A DNA stretch of 9,367 bases from Treponema sp. (GTDB lineage: Bacteria > Spirochaetota > Spirochaetia > Treponematales > Treponemataceae), in the NCBI GenBank assembly GCA_017390125.1, contig JAFPCT010000090.1, positions 1-9,367 on the forward strand, read 5' to 3'. This document shows, in pieces, positions 1 through 6,864 of the stretch (within the stretch, counting starts at the first letter, position 1; each line of letters opens with the position of its first letter). A program made the translations under genes and the position numbers. The notes beneath the pieces were generated by a model. It was given only the letters and a program-made list of their open reading frames with translations. It was not told where the DNA came from and did not search any database.

Positions 1-2637
1 ACTCTGGATGACATTCTTCCTGAAGCCTTTGCTCTTGCAAGAGAGGCTGCTTTCCGTATTCTTGGTGAACGTGCTTACGATGTACAGATAATGGGTTCAC
101 TGGTCCTTCATTCCGGCAGAATTACAGAAATGAAAACAGGTGAAGGTAAGACCCTCATGTGTGTTCCTGCTGTATACCTTAACTCCCTCAGCGGAAACGG
201 CGTTCATGTAGTTACTGTAAACGATTATCTTGCAGAACGTGACTCAAACTGGATGCGTCCTGTATATACATATCTTGGTCAGACAGTCGGCGCAATCCTT
301 ACTGATATGGATAATGATGCCCGCAAGGCTGCTTACGCATGTGACATCACATACGGTACTAACAACGAGTTTGGATTTGACTACCTTCGCGACAACATGC
401 AGATTGATCTTGCACGTAAAGTTCAGCGCGGCTTCAATTTCTGCGTAGTCGATGAAATTGACTCTATCTTAATTGATGAAGCCAGAACTCCTCTTATCAT
501 TTCCGGTCAGGGTGAAGATGATACATATAAATTCCATGAAGTTGATAAATATGTAGATCAGCTTACAGAAGTGGAGAAAGATCCTGCTACAGGTGACTAT
601 CCGGACGAAGTTGAGATGGATGCTGAGCAGAGGAAGAATATAAAGGGCGACTACAAGGTTGACGAGAAATCAAAACGAATTTCTTTCACTGACAGAGGTA
701 TCAACCACATTGATGAAATTCTTCATCAGCACAATTTGATTGCTCCTGATACAAAAGTTGTAGACGAAGAGAACTTTGAGTACGTTCATTACTTTACTCA
801 GGCTGTTCGGGCCCATGTGCTTTATAAGGTTGATGTTGACTATCTCGTTCGCGACGGACAGGTTCAGATTATAGATGAATTTACCGGTCGTGTTCTTGAA
901 GGCCGCCGCTATGGCGACGGATTGCATCAGGCTATTGAGGCAAAAGAGCATTTGAAGATTGCTCAGAGAAACAGAACACTTGCCACAATTACATTCCAGA
1001 ACTTCTTCCGAATGTACAAGAAACTTTCCGGAATGACTGGTACTGCAGCTACTGAAATTGTTGAATTTAATAAGATTTATAAACTTGACGTTGTTGCTAT
1101 TCCAACAAACCGTCCGGTTGCCCGAATCGATGAGAATGACGAAGTTTATTTGAACGAGTCTGACAAGTGGGAAGCCATTGCACGTGAAGTGAAGGAAGCC
1201 CATGAAAAAGGCCAGCCGGTAATTGTAGGTACTGTTTCCGTTGAAAAATCAGAGCATCTTTCTGCGCTTCTTACAAAGAAAGGTATCCGTCATGAAGTAT
1301 TGAACGCAAAGAACCATGCTCGGGAAGCCATGATTATTGCAGAAGCCGGTGCAAAAGGTGCCGTTACTATTGCAACCAACATGGCCGGTCGAGGTACCGA
1401 CATTAAGCTTGGCGGAAACCCTGAGTTCCGTGCATTAAAGAGAGCCGGAACAAATGCAACTCCTGAGCAGTATCAGGCTGCGCTCAAAATTGAAAAAGAG
1501 CAGTGGCTTAAAGATAATGAAGAAGTAAAAGCCTGCGGCGGACTTTATGTAATTGGTTCAGAACGTCATGAATCACGCCGAATTGACAATCAGCTTCGCG
1601 GACGTTCCGGACGACAGGGGGACCCTGGACGATCAAAGTTCTTTATTTCTATGGATGATGATCTTATGCGTCTTTTTGGCGGAGACCGCATGAAAACTAT
1701 GATGACAAGAATCGGTATGGAGCCGGGAGAACCTATTGATCATCCGTGGTTGAACAAGGGTATTGCAAAGGCTCAGCAGAAAGTTGAGGACAGAAACTTT
1801 GAAATCCGAAAGCACCTCCTTGACTATGATGATGTATTGAATGAGCAGCGAACTGTAATTTATGAGCAGAGGGATGAGATTCTTGGAGACAATGAGCTTG
1901 CAGACCGCGTAATGAACAACGCTCGGGACGCAGTTCAGGCTATGTTCTATGAATATGATCGTGCCGGACGCAAGCATCACAGTGAGGCTGAGAATGCTCT
2001 CAATGAAGAGATAAAGGATACTTTCGGAATTGCTCTTCCTGCAGAGCGCCTTTCGGCAGATGCGCTTGAGGCTGCTCTTCAGAATGATATTACTGAGAAG
2101 GAAACTCTCGTTGGCAAAGAAAATCTGAATATGTTTATCAGATATCAGTATGTTCAGGTTATCGATAAAAAATGGCTTGATCAGCTTGAGGCTTTGGAGG
2201 CATTGCGTGAAGCCGTAGGTCTTCGTTCTTATGGTTCAAAGAATCCTCTGACAGAATATAAGATTGACGGATTCAATTTGTTTGACGAAATGCTTGATTC
2301 TATTCGAGATACTGTAATGAGCCGCGTATTCAAAGTTCGTATCCAGCTTTCTCCTGAAGCTCAGGAACAGAGACGCCAGGCTGCAATGAAGAGTCATCAG
2401 AATATGAATGCACGGCATTCTGAGGCTCAGAATATTACTCAGGCCGCTCAGCGTCAGGCTGGAAGTCAGATGAATGCTGATGTTGCGCGCAGACAGGCGG
2501 CTTCCGGGGCAATGCAGCAGCATACTCAGGGAAACAATATAACTGTACGTCGCACAGCTCCTAAGGTTGGACGAAACGATCCTTGTCCTTGTGGCTCTGG
2601 CAAAAAGTTCAAGCAGTGTTGTGGTAGAAACAGCTAG
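1..2637 (+). CDS. secA: Protein translocase subunit SecA (5' end outside window)
   Basis: SecA is the ATP-driven motor that pushes unfolded preproteins through the SecYEG channel at the inner membrane. The reading frame is open from base 1, and the first residues (LDDILPEAFALAREA) match the SecA N-terminal region around E. coli residue 60, so roughly 55-60 residues lie upstream. The ATG at 91 is internal. Visible motifs are Walker A KTGEGKT (about 133-153), Walker B VVDEIDS followed by ILIDEARTPL (about 445-495), TNMAGRGTDI (about 1375-1404), and RGRSGRQGDPG (about 1600-1630). A charged insert near 571-654 (EKDPATGDYPDEVEMD) is not in E. coli SecA. The C-terminus has a Q/A/N-rich linker and ends in a zinc-binding SEC-C motif, CPCGSGKKFKQCC, used in SecB or ribosome contact in other bacteria. 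It heads the run of genes to the right. Identification is essentially certain. Confidence 0.98.
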   Translation, partial: TLDDILPEAFALAREAAFRILGERAYDVQIMGSLVLHSGRITEMKTGEGKTLMCVPAVYLNSLSGNGVHVVTVNDYLAERDSNWMRPVYTYLGQTVGAILTDMDNDARKAAYACDITYGTNNEFGFDYLRDNMQIDLARKVQRGFNFCVVDEIDSILIDEARTPLIISGQGEDDTYKFHEVDKYVDQLTEVEKDPATGDYPDEVEMDAEQRKNIKGDYKVDEKSKRISFTDRGINHIDEILHQHNLIAPDTKVVDEENFEYVHYFTQAVRAHVLYKVDVDYLVRDGQVQIIDEFTGRVLEGRRYGDGLHQAIEAKEHLKIAQRNRTLATITFQNFFRMYKKLSGMTGTAATEIVEFNKIYKLDVVAIPTNRPVARIDENDEVYLNESDKWEAIAREVKEAHEKGQPVIVGTVSVEKSEHLSALLTKKGIRHEVLNAKNHAREAMIIAEAGAKGAVTIATNMAGRGTDIKLGGNPEFRALKRAGTNATPEQYQAALKIEKEQWLKDNEEVKACGGLYVIGSERHESRRIDNQLRGRSGRQGDPGRSKFFISMDDDLMRLFGGDRMKTMMTRIGMEPGEPIDHPWLNKGIAKAQQKVEDRNFEIRKHLLDYDDVLNEQRTVIYEQRDEILGDNELADRVMNNARDAVQAMFYEYDRAGRKHHSEAENALNEEIKDTFGIALPAERLSADALEAALQNDITEKETLVGKENLNMFIRYQYVQVIDKKWLDQLEALEALREAVGLRSYGSKNPLTEYKIDGFNLFDEMLDSIRDTVMSRVFKVRIQLSPEAQEQRRQAAMKSHQNMNARHSEAQNITQAAQRQAGSQMNADVARRQAASGAMQQHTQGNNITVRRTAPKVGRNDPCPCGSGKKFKQCCGRNS

Positions 2638-3882
2638 ATGAAAAGATTTTCAGCCTGCGCCAAGGCATTTGCGACCGTAATTCTTGTCTCCTCGTTTTTT
2701 GTTTCCTGTATGAATTCTAAGCGGATTTCAATTGCTGAAACAGGGTTGTTTGAAATTAATTACGGTAATTTTGAGGAGCAGCTGAATCTCTTTGACATTC
2801 CTAAACCGGGAAATATAAATACTGTCATTACCATGAGGGACGGTTTTTTCTACATTGTAAACGGTGAATCAGAAAAGGTTCTTTCTTTGAATTCCTACGG
2901 GGATTTGCTTTCTCTGTATTACAATGAGGATTATTATGCGCCTTCAAATGGTAATGACATTCGTGCAAAATCTTCCTCTTCAATCTGGAAATCACTTTCA
3001 TATCCGTTCCTTCTTGACGGAAAAATTACCGTAGATTCCAGAAAGTTCATTTACTGTGTAGGCGTCGTTCCTAAGGAACGAAATGAGCAGGATGAATCCG
3101 GAAACCTTCTGTACAGTCAGGTTGTGCTGCGCATTTCCAGTGACGGTTCAACTGTAGATTACATCGGTCAGCAGGGGCCGGGAGGAACTCCTTTTCCAAA
3201 TATTAAGAATATTTATACTACGGAAAACAACGAGCTTGTTGTTGTATGTTTTCAGAATGACGGGCTTATGGTGTTCTGGTTCGGGACAAACGGTTTTCTC
3301 CGCTACCAGATTCCTGTAAAGCTTTCTTCTGTTCCGAAAATTACTCCGGAATCAGTAAATTCAATTGCTTCTCAGGATAACCTTTACCTTACCCTTGAGA
3401 ATATTGTTCCGGACTGTTATGCGGAACGTCTGTATGTTAAAGTTGATTATTATTTTGCTCACATTGACGAAGAATCCAAGACTCAGAGCGGTATTGATTA
3501 CGTCAAAAGCATGGTTTATCCCCTTAATATAGAAACCGGTCTTTATGCAGAATCGCTTTCAATTGCTTCTTATGAGGATTATGTTACCGAAGATTTCAGT
3601 AAACTTGTCTATCATATTCCTTATGATTTTTTTGGTATAACAAAGAATAACTGGATGTTCTTTATTGTGACTACTGAAAATGGTTTCGACCTTCAGATGG
3701 TTCAGCCGGGAACTCAGAATGTCATAAAGCGCACGTTGAACGTGAATTTTAAAGACACGCTTTATTATTCGCTTTCACTTTCCAGCGAGGGCATAATTTC
3801 CGCTTTGTTGTGTGACAAGAATTCTGCCAAGGTTGTCTGGTGGCGTACAGATAATCTTATTGATTCTGTGCTTAAATCATAG
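2638..3882 (+). CDS. Conserved spirochete-type lipoprotein, 414 aa, unknown function
   Basis: The start codon directly abuts the secA stop (TAGATG) and no strong Shine-Dalgarno is visible, so translation is probably coupled to secA. The N-terminus is a lipoprotein signal: MKR, a hydrophobic stretch at about 10-22, then FFVSC with the lipidated cysteine at residue 24. Phenylalanine at -3 is tolerated in spirochete lipoboxes. The mature part has no recognised catalytic motif. It is rich in short beta-type segments of the form 'FFYIVNGESEKVLSLNSYG' and 'LVVVCFQNDGLMVFWFG', which suggests a beta-propeller-like fold; this is inference. It may belong to the spirochete family annotated as LIC_12708, but that rests on memory, not a search. 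Placement after secA suggests an envelope role, possibly linked to export. Confidence 0.85.
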   Translation: MKRFSACAKAFATVILVSSFFVSCMNSKRISIAETGLFEINYGNFEEQLNLFDIPKPGNINTVITMRDGFFYIVNGESEKVLSLNSYGDLLSLYYNEDYYAPSNGNDIRAKSSSSIWKSLSYPFLLDGKITVDSRKFIYCVGVVPKERNEQDESGNLLYSQVVLRISSDGSTVDYIGQQGPGGTPFPNIKNIYTTENNELVVVCFQNDGLMVFWFGTNGFLRYQIPVKLSSVPKITPESVNSIASQDNLYLTLENIVPDCYAERLYVKVDYYFAHIDEESKTQSGIDYVKSMVYPLNIETGLYAESLSIASYEDYVTEDFSKLVYHIPYDFFGITKNNWMFFIVTTENGFDLQMVQPGTQNVIKRTLNVNFKDTLYYSLSLSSEGIISALLCDKNSAKVVWWRTDNLIDSVLKS

Positions 3883-3898
3883 AGCCGGCGCCAGGCTC
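3882..3898 (+). other. Small intergenic hairpin between two genes of the run
   Basis: GAGCC (3882-3886) and GGCTC (3894-3898) can pair around a 7-base loop that itself contains the palindrome GGCGCC. It sits between the lipoprotein stop and the next gene's Shine-Dalgarno. There is no U-tract, so it is not a terminator. It might stabilise the upstream message or tune reinitiation, but the stem is only 5 bp and could be chance. Confidence 0.3.
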
Positions 3899-3912
3899 CT
3901 GAGGAATTCCCT

Positions 3913-4476
3913 ATGAATGACGTTGAAGGATATGCAGATGGAGAAGAGCCGCTCCACTTTTACTACAATCGGGAGGAGCGCATAAAGAGGGCTCCCAAAA
4001 TAGTTCAGGACTACTATGCAGGAAAAATGCAGGGATCGTCCAAGGGGCTTTTTCGAACTCTTTTTGCTACCAGAGGAAACCGTTTCATGTTTTCTGGAAT
4101 CGTTGTTTTCATGGTTTTTATATGGCTTTATTCCTTTGTCTTTGATTCAGCTTTCAGTCATTTTCACGGTTCAAAAGTTGAGCTGACTTGTTTTTCTTAT
4201 GAAGAGACTGTCTACGCAAGCCTTAAGCTTAATGCTGTAAAGGACAGAAAAGGTAAATCTGTAAAGGATAGATTTCCTGTGCCGCTGAAAGTTGTATTTT
4301 CTGCAGTTGATTCTGCAGGCGGCGTTTCTGATGAAGCTGAGGAAAATACAGTTTTTTCTGGAGATGAACTTTTTGTTCGGACAAAGTTTTCCGATTATGA
4401 TATAGTAAAGGTGAAGGCGGTGCTTTCAGACGGAACGGAAGATAAGCAGTTTGTTTCTGTCGTTCAGCATCGGTAA
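3913..4476 (+). CDS. Single-pass membrane protein, 187 aa, unknown function
   Basis: The ATG at 3913 has a good Shine-Dalgarno, GAGGAA at 3901-3906, six bases upstream. The protein has a charged N-terminal region of about 57 residues (with YYNREERIKRAPKIVQDYYAGKM), then one hydrophobic segment at about 58-78 (MFSGIVVFMVFIWLYSFVF), then a C-terminal domain of about 110 residues with alternating beta-type sequence. Positive residues before the segment suggest an N-in orientation with the C-terminal domain in the periplasm. I recognise no named domain or catalytic motif. It lies 30 bases after the lipoprotein gene and 10 bases before the next membrane protein gene, so it probably belongs to the same transcript and may act with its neighbours at the inner membrane. 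That link is inference. Confidence 0.8.
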   Translation: MNDVEGYADGEEPLHFYYNREERIKRAPKIVQDYYAGKMQGSSKGLFRTLFATRGNRFMFSGIVVFMVFIWLYSFVFDSAFSHFHGSKVELTCFSYEETVYASLKLNAVKDRKGKSVKDRFPVPLKVVFSAVDSAGGVSDEAEENTVFSGDELFVRTKFSDYDIVKVKAVLSDGTEDKQFVSVVQHR

Positions 4477-4480
4477 GGTG
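4475..4480 (+). promoter_or_regulatory. Shine-Dalgarno that fixes the start at 4487
   Basis: AAGGTG lies six bases before ATG 4487. The longer in-frame TTG at 4451 overlaps the preceding gene and has no comparable site, so ATG 4487 is the better start. Confidence 0.6.
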
Positions 4481-4486
4481 AAAAAA

Positions 4487-4954
4487 ATGGTTCAGTTTTA
4501 TTTTTTGTCTGTAGCATGTTCGTTGATCCTCGGTTTTATTTTGTTCTTCCAGAAAAAAACAAATCAGAAGAATGAGAGTGAGAATCCTGAAAGTGATATT
4601 TCCTTTCTTGATGAAAAATCAGCTTCTTTTGCCTCGTTGTTCACATCCGAGTCTTTCTTTTCTTCATATGTATTTCAGCTGGTTATAGGTTCTCTTTCGA
4701 TAATTACAGCTCTGTTTATACTTTTAAGTCCCTACAACGGTGTCTTTCTGTTCGGAGACCTGATTCCTGCTATAGCCTGTGCCTTCGGCGGGGCTGCGGT
4801 TCTGGTCAATTATTACATTGAAAATTCATCTTCTGAGCTTAAGTTGCCGGAATTTCTTAACTTGTTTCTTGTTGAGTGGAAAGAATATGTAGGCGTGTTC
4901 TGCATAGTCGTTTCTGTTATACACTTTATCATTCCGGGAGTTTTATTTTTCTAA
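4487..4954 (+). CDS. Small polytopic membrane protein, 155 aa, unknown function
   Basis: From ATG 4487 the product begins MVQFYFLSVACSLILG and has about four hydrophobic segments: roughly residues 4-21, 60-80, 87-110 and 134-154. Between the first two lies a polar loop rich in N, E, S and K (about 23-58). No known transporter or enzyme signature is visible. The pattern resembles small conserved spirochete membrane proteins of unknown role. The start follows the previous stop by 10 bases, and its own stop overlaps the next ATG by one base (TAATG), which favours coupled translation of the Nudix gene. It could form a complex with the single-pass protein upstream, but nothing in the sequence proves this. 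Confidence 0.8.
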   Translation: MVQFYFLSVACSLILGFILFFQKKTNQKNESENPESDISFLDEKSASFASLFTSESFFSSYVFQLVIGSLSIITALFILLSPYNGVFLFGDLIPAIACAFGGAAVLVNYYIENSSSELKLPEFLNLFLVEWKEYVGVFCIVVSVIHFIIPGVLFF

Positions 4955-5361
4955 TGAGTTCATCTGTTGCATGTATAATTTACAATAACGGAAAAATTTT
5001 CATTGCTCATCGTCTGCCGGGCGGTGATATGGGAGACCGCTGGGAATTTCCTGGCGGAAAAGTTGAGCCTGGTGAAGGTGACGCTGTCACTGTTGAGCGA
5101 GAGATGAGTGAAGAATTTGGTGTAAAGGCTGTTGCCGGCAAGAAAATCGCATCGACATCTTTTGTTCATAATGGAAAGGAATGCTTTTTGAATGCTTATC
5201 TGGTAACCCTTGCCAATGATGGAATGGAAGCTCCTTTTTCACTTTCTGAGCATTCGGAATACAAATGGGTTTCGCCGGAAGAAATCCCGGTCTCAAATTT
5301 TGTTGATTCAGATTTGAAAATACTCCCGGACGTCCTCTCGTATCTGGAGAAGAATAAATGA
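4954..5361 (+). CDS. mutT: MutT-type Nudix hydrolase, 135 aa
   Basis: Nudix enzymes cleave nucleoside diphosphate-linked substrates using Mg2+. This one resembles MutT, which removes 8-oxo-dGTP from the nucleotide pool in the cytoplasm. The complete Nudix box (G x5 E x7 RE U x EE x G U) is at residues 35-57: GKVEPGE, then REMSEEFGV. It is preceded by WEFPGG, a MutT-like signature, and the length is close to E. coli MutT. ATG 4954 overlaps the upstream stop by one base. An in-frame ATG at 4876 would add 26 residues unlike the family, inside the upstream gene. GGGAG at 4936-4940 is rather far (13 bases), so coupling is likely. The 3' end overlaps the next gene by four bases (ATGA). The exact substrate cannot be told from sequence, so the symbol is a family-level assignment. 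Confidence 0.88.
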   Translation: MSSSVACIIYNNGKIFIAHRLPGGDMGDRWEFPGGKVEPGEGDAVTVEREMSEEFGVKAVAGKKIASTSFVHNGKECFLNAYLVTLANDGMEAPFSLSEHSEYKWVSPEEIPVSNFVDSDLKILPDVLSYLEKNK

Positions 5362-5708
5362 AAGGTTTTCTGACAGTCTTATTTTCTCTTCTTGTTGTAT
5401 CTGCCCTTGTTTCATGTACTAAAAACAAGGAGATAGTATTTGATAATTCCACTCCTCTTGCCATGGCTCCTGATGTACAGTGGGCGCTTGTCGTGGATCC
5501 ATATTCGGCTTTCCGTAAGGAAGCTTCGTGGACAGCGGAAGTTATCGGGCACTGCAGGAAAGGCGAGATATTTCAGGTTCAGGGAGCCTCCTTTGACGAA
5601 GAAAGAGAGCTGTGGTTTGATTTTACTTTCGGCTGGCTTCCTGCAAGTTCTGTAGAAGTGTATTCGAATAAATTCAAGGCAGAAACGGCTGCTTCCCTTT
5701 TAAAATAA
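5358..5708 (+). CDS. Short lipoprotein with SH3-like domain, 116 aa
   Basis: The ATG overlaps the Nudix stop (ATGA) and has a Shine-Dalgarno, GGAGA at 5346-5350, seven bases upstream. The N-terminus is a lipoprotein signal ending in SALVSC with the cysteine at residue 20. The mature region has the spacing of a bacterial SH3-type domain: 'DPYSAFRKEASWTAEVIGHCRKGEIFQV' positions, followed after a gap by LWFDFTFGWLPASSVEV at about 85-101, the usual 'W-V-x-x-GWV' end. Such domains often bind peptidoglycan or proteins in the envelope. The role here is inferred from fold and location only. It precedes the nonulosonic acid synthase gene by one base. Confidence 0.8.
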   Translation: MKGFLTVLFSLLVVSALVSCTKNKEIVFDNSTPLAMAPDVQWALVVDPYSAFRKEASWTAEVIGHCRKGEIFQVQGASFDEERELWFDFTFGWLPASSVEVYSNKFKAETAASLLK

Positions 5709-5709
5709 T

Positions 5710-6825
5710 ATGAGCCTGATAATTGCGGAAATTGGAACAAGTCACGGCGGAAGCGAAGAAGAGGCCCGCTTATTGATTGACGCTGCTGTAGATTCAGGTG
5801 CCGATGCTGTGAAATTTCAGTGGGTTTATGCAGATGAAATTCTTCACCCTGACACAGGCTTCGTTCACCTGCCCACGGGCAATATTCCTTTGTATGAGCG
5901 TTTCCGTCAGCTGGAATGTCCTCCTTTATTTTACAAAAACATGGCGGATTATGCCGTCTCAAAAGGCGTCAAGTTTATCTGCTCTCCATTCGGCATTAGA
6001 TCTTTGGAGGAGCTGCTTGAGCTTTCTCCTTATGCAGTGAAGATTGCTTCTCCTGAGCTTAACCATTTTCCAATGCTGCGCCGACTTGCGGAATATCGTG
6101 ATGCCCGGCGCGTGGACGGGGAAAAACCGGTGCCGGTTATTCTTTCCAGCGGAGTTTCTAAGCTTAAGGATATAGAGGCCGCTCTTGAAATTTTAGGAAA
6201 GGAAAATGTTTCTTTGCTGCATTGCATTACATGTTATCCGGCCCCTGAGACAGAGTACAATATCCGGCTTGTTGCTTCTTTAGGTTCTGTTTTCGGAGTT
6301 GAGACCGGAATAAGCGACCACAGCCTTGATCCTGTGCTTGTGCCGTCTCTTTCTGTGCTTTGCGGAGGAACCATTGTTGAGAAGCACATTACTTTGAGCA
6401 GAAAAACTGACGGGCTTGACGATCCTGTTGCTCTTGAGCCGGAGCAGTTTGCGCTTATGGTCCATTGCATTCATCAGACGGAAGCCGCTCTTTCCCGCTA
6501 CGGGGCAGAACGAGCGGAGGCAGAGGCTGTAAAGCAGCTTTCTGAGGCATACGGCAGGGAAAAGGTAATCGCCGTGCTTGGCGACGGAGTGAAAAAACTC
6601 GCTGAATCTGAAAAGGCAAATTACGGCCGTACGAACCGTTCCCTTCATTTTATGCGGGACATTAAAAAAGGCGAAAAAATAGAAAAAACTGACGTAGCTG
6701 TTCTCAGAACTGAGAAAATTCTTACACCGGGAATTGGTCCTGAATTTTTAGAAAAAGTGATCGGCTCTCATCTTGCTAAAGATGTAAAAAACGGCTCTGG
6801 CGTGCAGTTTGAAGATTTTATGTAA
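5710..6825 (+). CDS. NeuB/SpsE-family nonulosonic acid (sialic acid-type) synthase, 371 aa
   Basis: The family condenses phosphoenolpyruvate with a six-carbon amino sugar to make nine-carbon acids such as neuraminic, legionaminic or pseudaminic acid. Seen here: IAEIGTSHGG (5-14) and ADAVKFQ (31-37) of the TIM barrel, KIASPEL (111-117), LLHCITCYPAP (169-179), GISDHS (200-205) and EKHITLSR (224-231). Histidines 204 and 226 fit the metal ligands known in NeuB. The usual GPDH-type stretch reads GLDDPVALEP (235-244). The C-terminal SAF/antifreeze-like domain runs from about 309 (NRSLHFMRDIKKGEKI). No Shine-Dalgarno is visible before ATG 5710, one base after the upstream stop, so coupled translation is likely. 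No other sialic-acid genes lie nearby, so the product cannot be specified. Treponema denticola flagellar filaments carry a nonulosonic acid glycan, which is one plausible use. Confidence 0.9.
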   Translation: MSLIIAEIGTSHGGSEEEARLLIDAAVDSGADAVKFQWVYADEILHPDTGFVHLPTGNIPLYERFRQLECPPLFYKNMADYAVSKGVKFICSPFGIRSLEELLELSPYAVKIASPELNHFPMLRRLAEYRDARRVDGEKPVPVILSSGVSKLKDIEAALEILGKENVSLLHCITCYPAPETEYNIRLVASLGSVFGVETGISDHSLDPVLVPSLSVLCGGTIVEKHITLSRKTDGLDDPVALEPEQFALMVHCIHQTEAALSRYGAERAEAEAVKQLSEAYGREKVIAVLGDGVKKLAESEKANYGRTNRSLHFMRDIKKGEKIEKTDVAVLRTEKILTPGIGPEFLEKVIGSHLAKDVKNGSGVQFEDFM

Positions 6826-6837
6826 GTTCTGTATAAT
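6809..6837 (+). promoter_or_regulatory. Sigma-70-type promoter for the histidyl-tRNA synthetase gene
   Basis: TTGAAG (6809-6814) and a perfect TATAAT (6832-6837) are separated by 17 bases, ending shortly before the hisS start. The -35 box lies inside the end of the neuB-like gene. Transcription would begin near 6844, giving a leader of about 20 bases. This suggests hisS is transcribed separately from the upstream run, with possible read-through as well. Confidence 0.55.
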
Positions 6838-6854
6838 GATTTTCTTGAAAATAT

Positions 6855-6859
6855 GAGGT
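6855..6859 (+). promoter_or_regulatory. Shine-Dalgarno that decides between two hisS ATG codons
   Basis: GAGGT sits two bases before ATG 6862 and five bases before ATG 6865. The second spacing is closer to normal, so 6865 is preferred. The difference is one methionine. Confidence 0.5.
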
Positions 6860-6864
6860 AAATG

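Noticed and set aside
91..93. ATG 91 as the secA start
   Set aside because: The frame is open to base 1 and the upstream residues align with SecA, so the gene begins outside the window.
670..1203. Minus-strand ORF of 177 codons inside secA
   Set aside because: It is the shadow of a highly conserved gene; the translation is low-complexity and shows no recognisable motif. The other antisense ORFs inside genes were set aside for the same reason.
4451..4486. TTG 4451 as the start of the 155-aa membrane protein
   Set aside because: It lies inside the previous gene without a ribosome site, while ATG 4487 has AAGGTG six bases upstream.
4876..4953. ATG 4876 as the Nudix start
   Set aside because: It would add 26 residues within the upstream gene that do not fit the family; ATG 4954 gives the usual MutT length.
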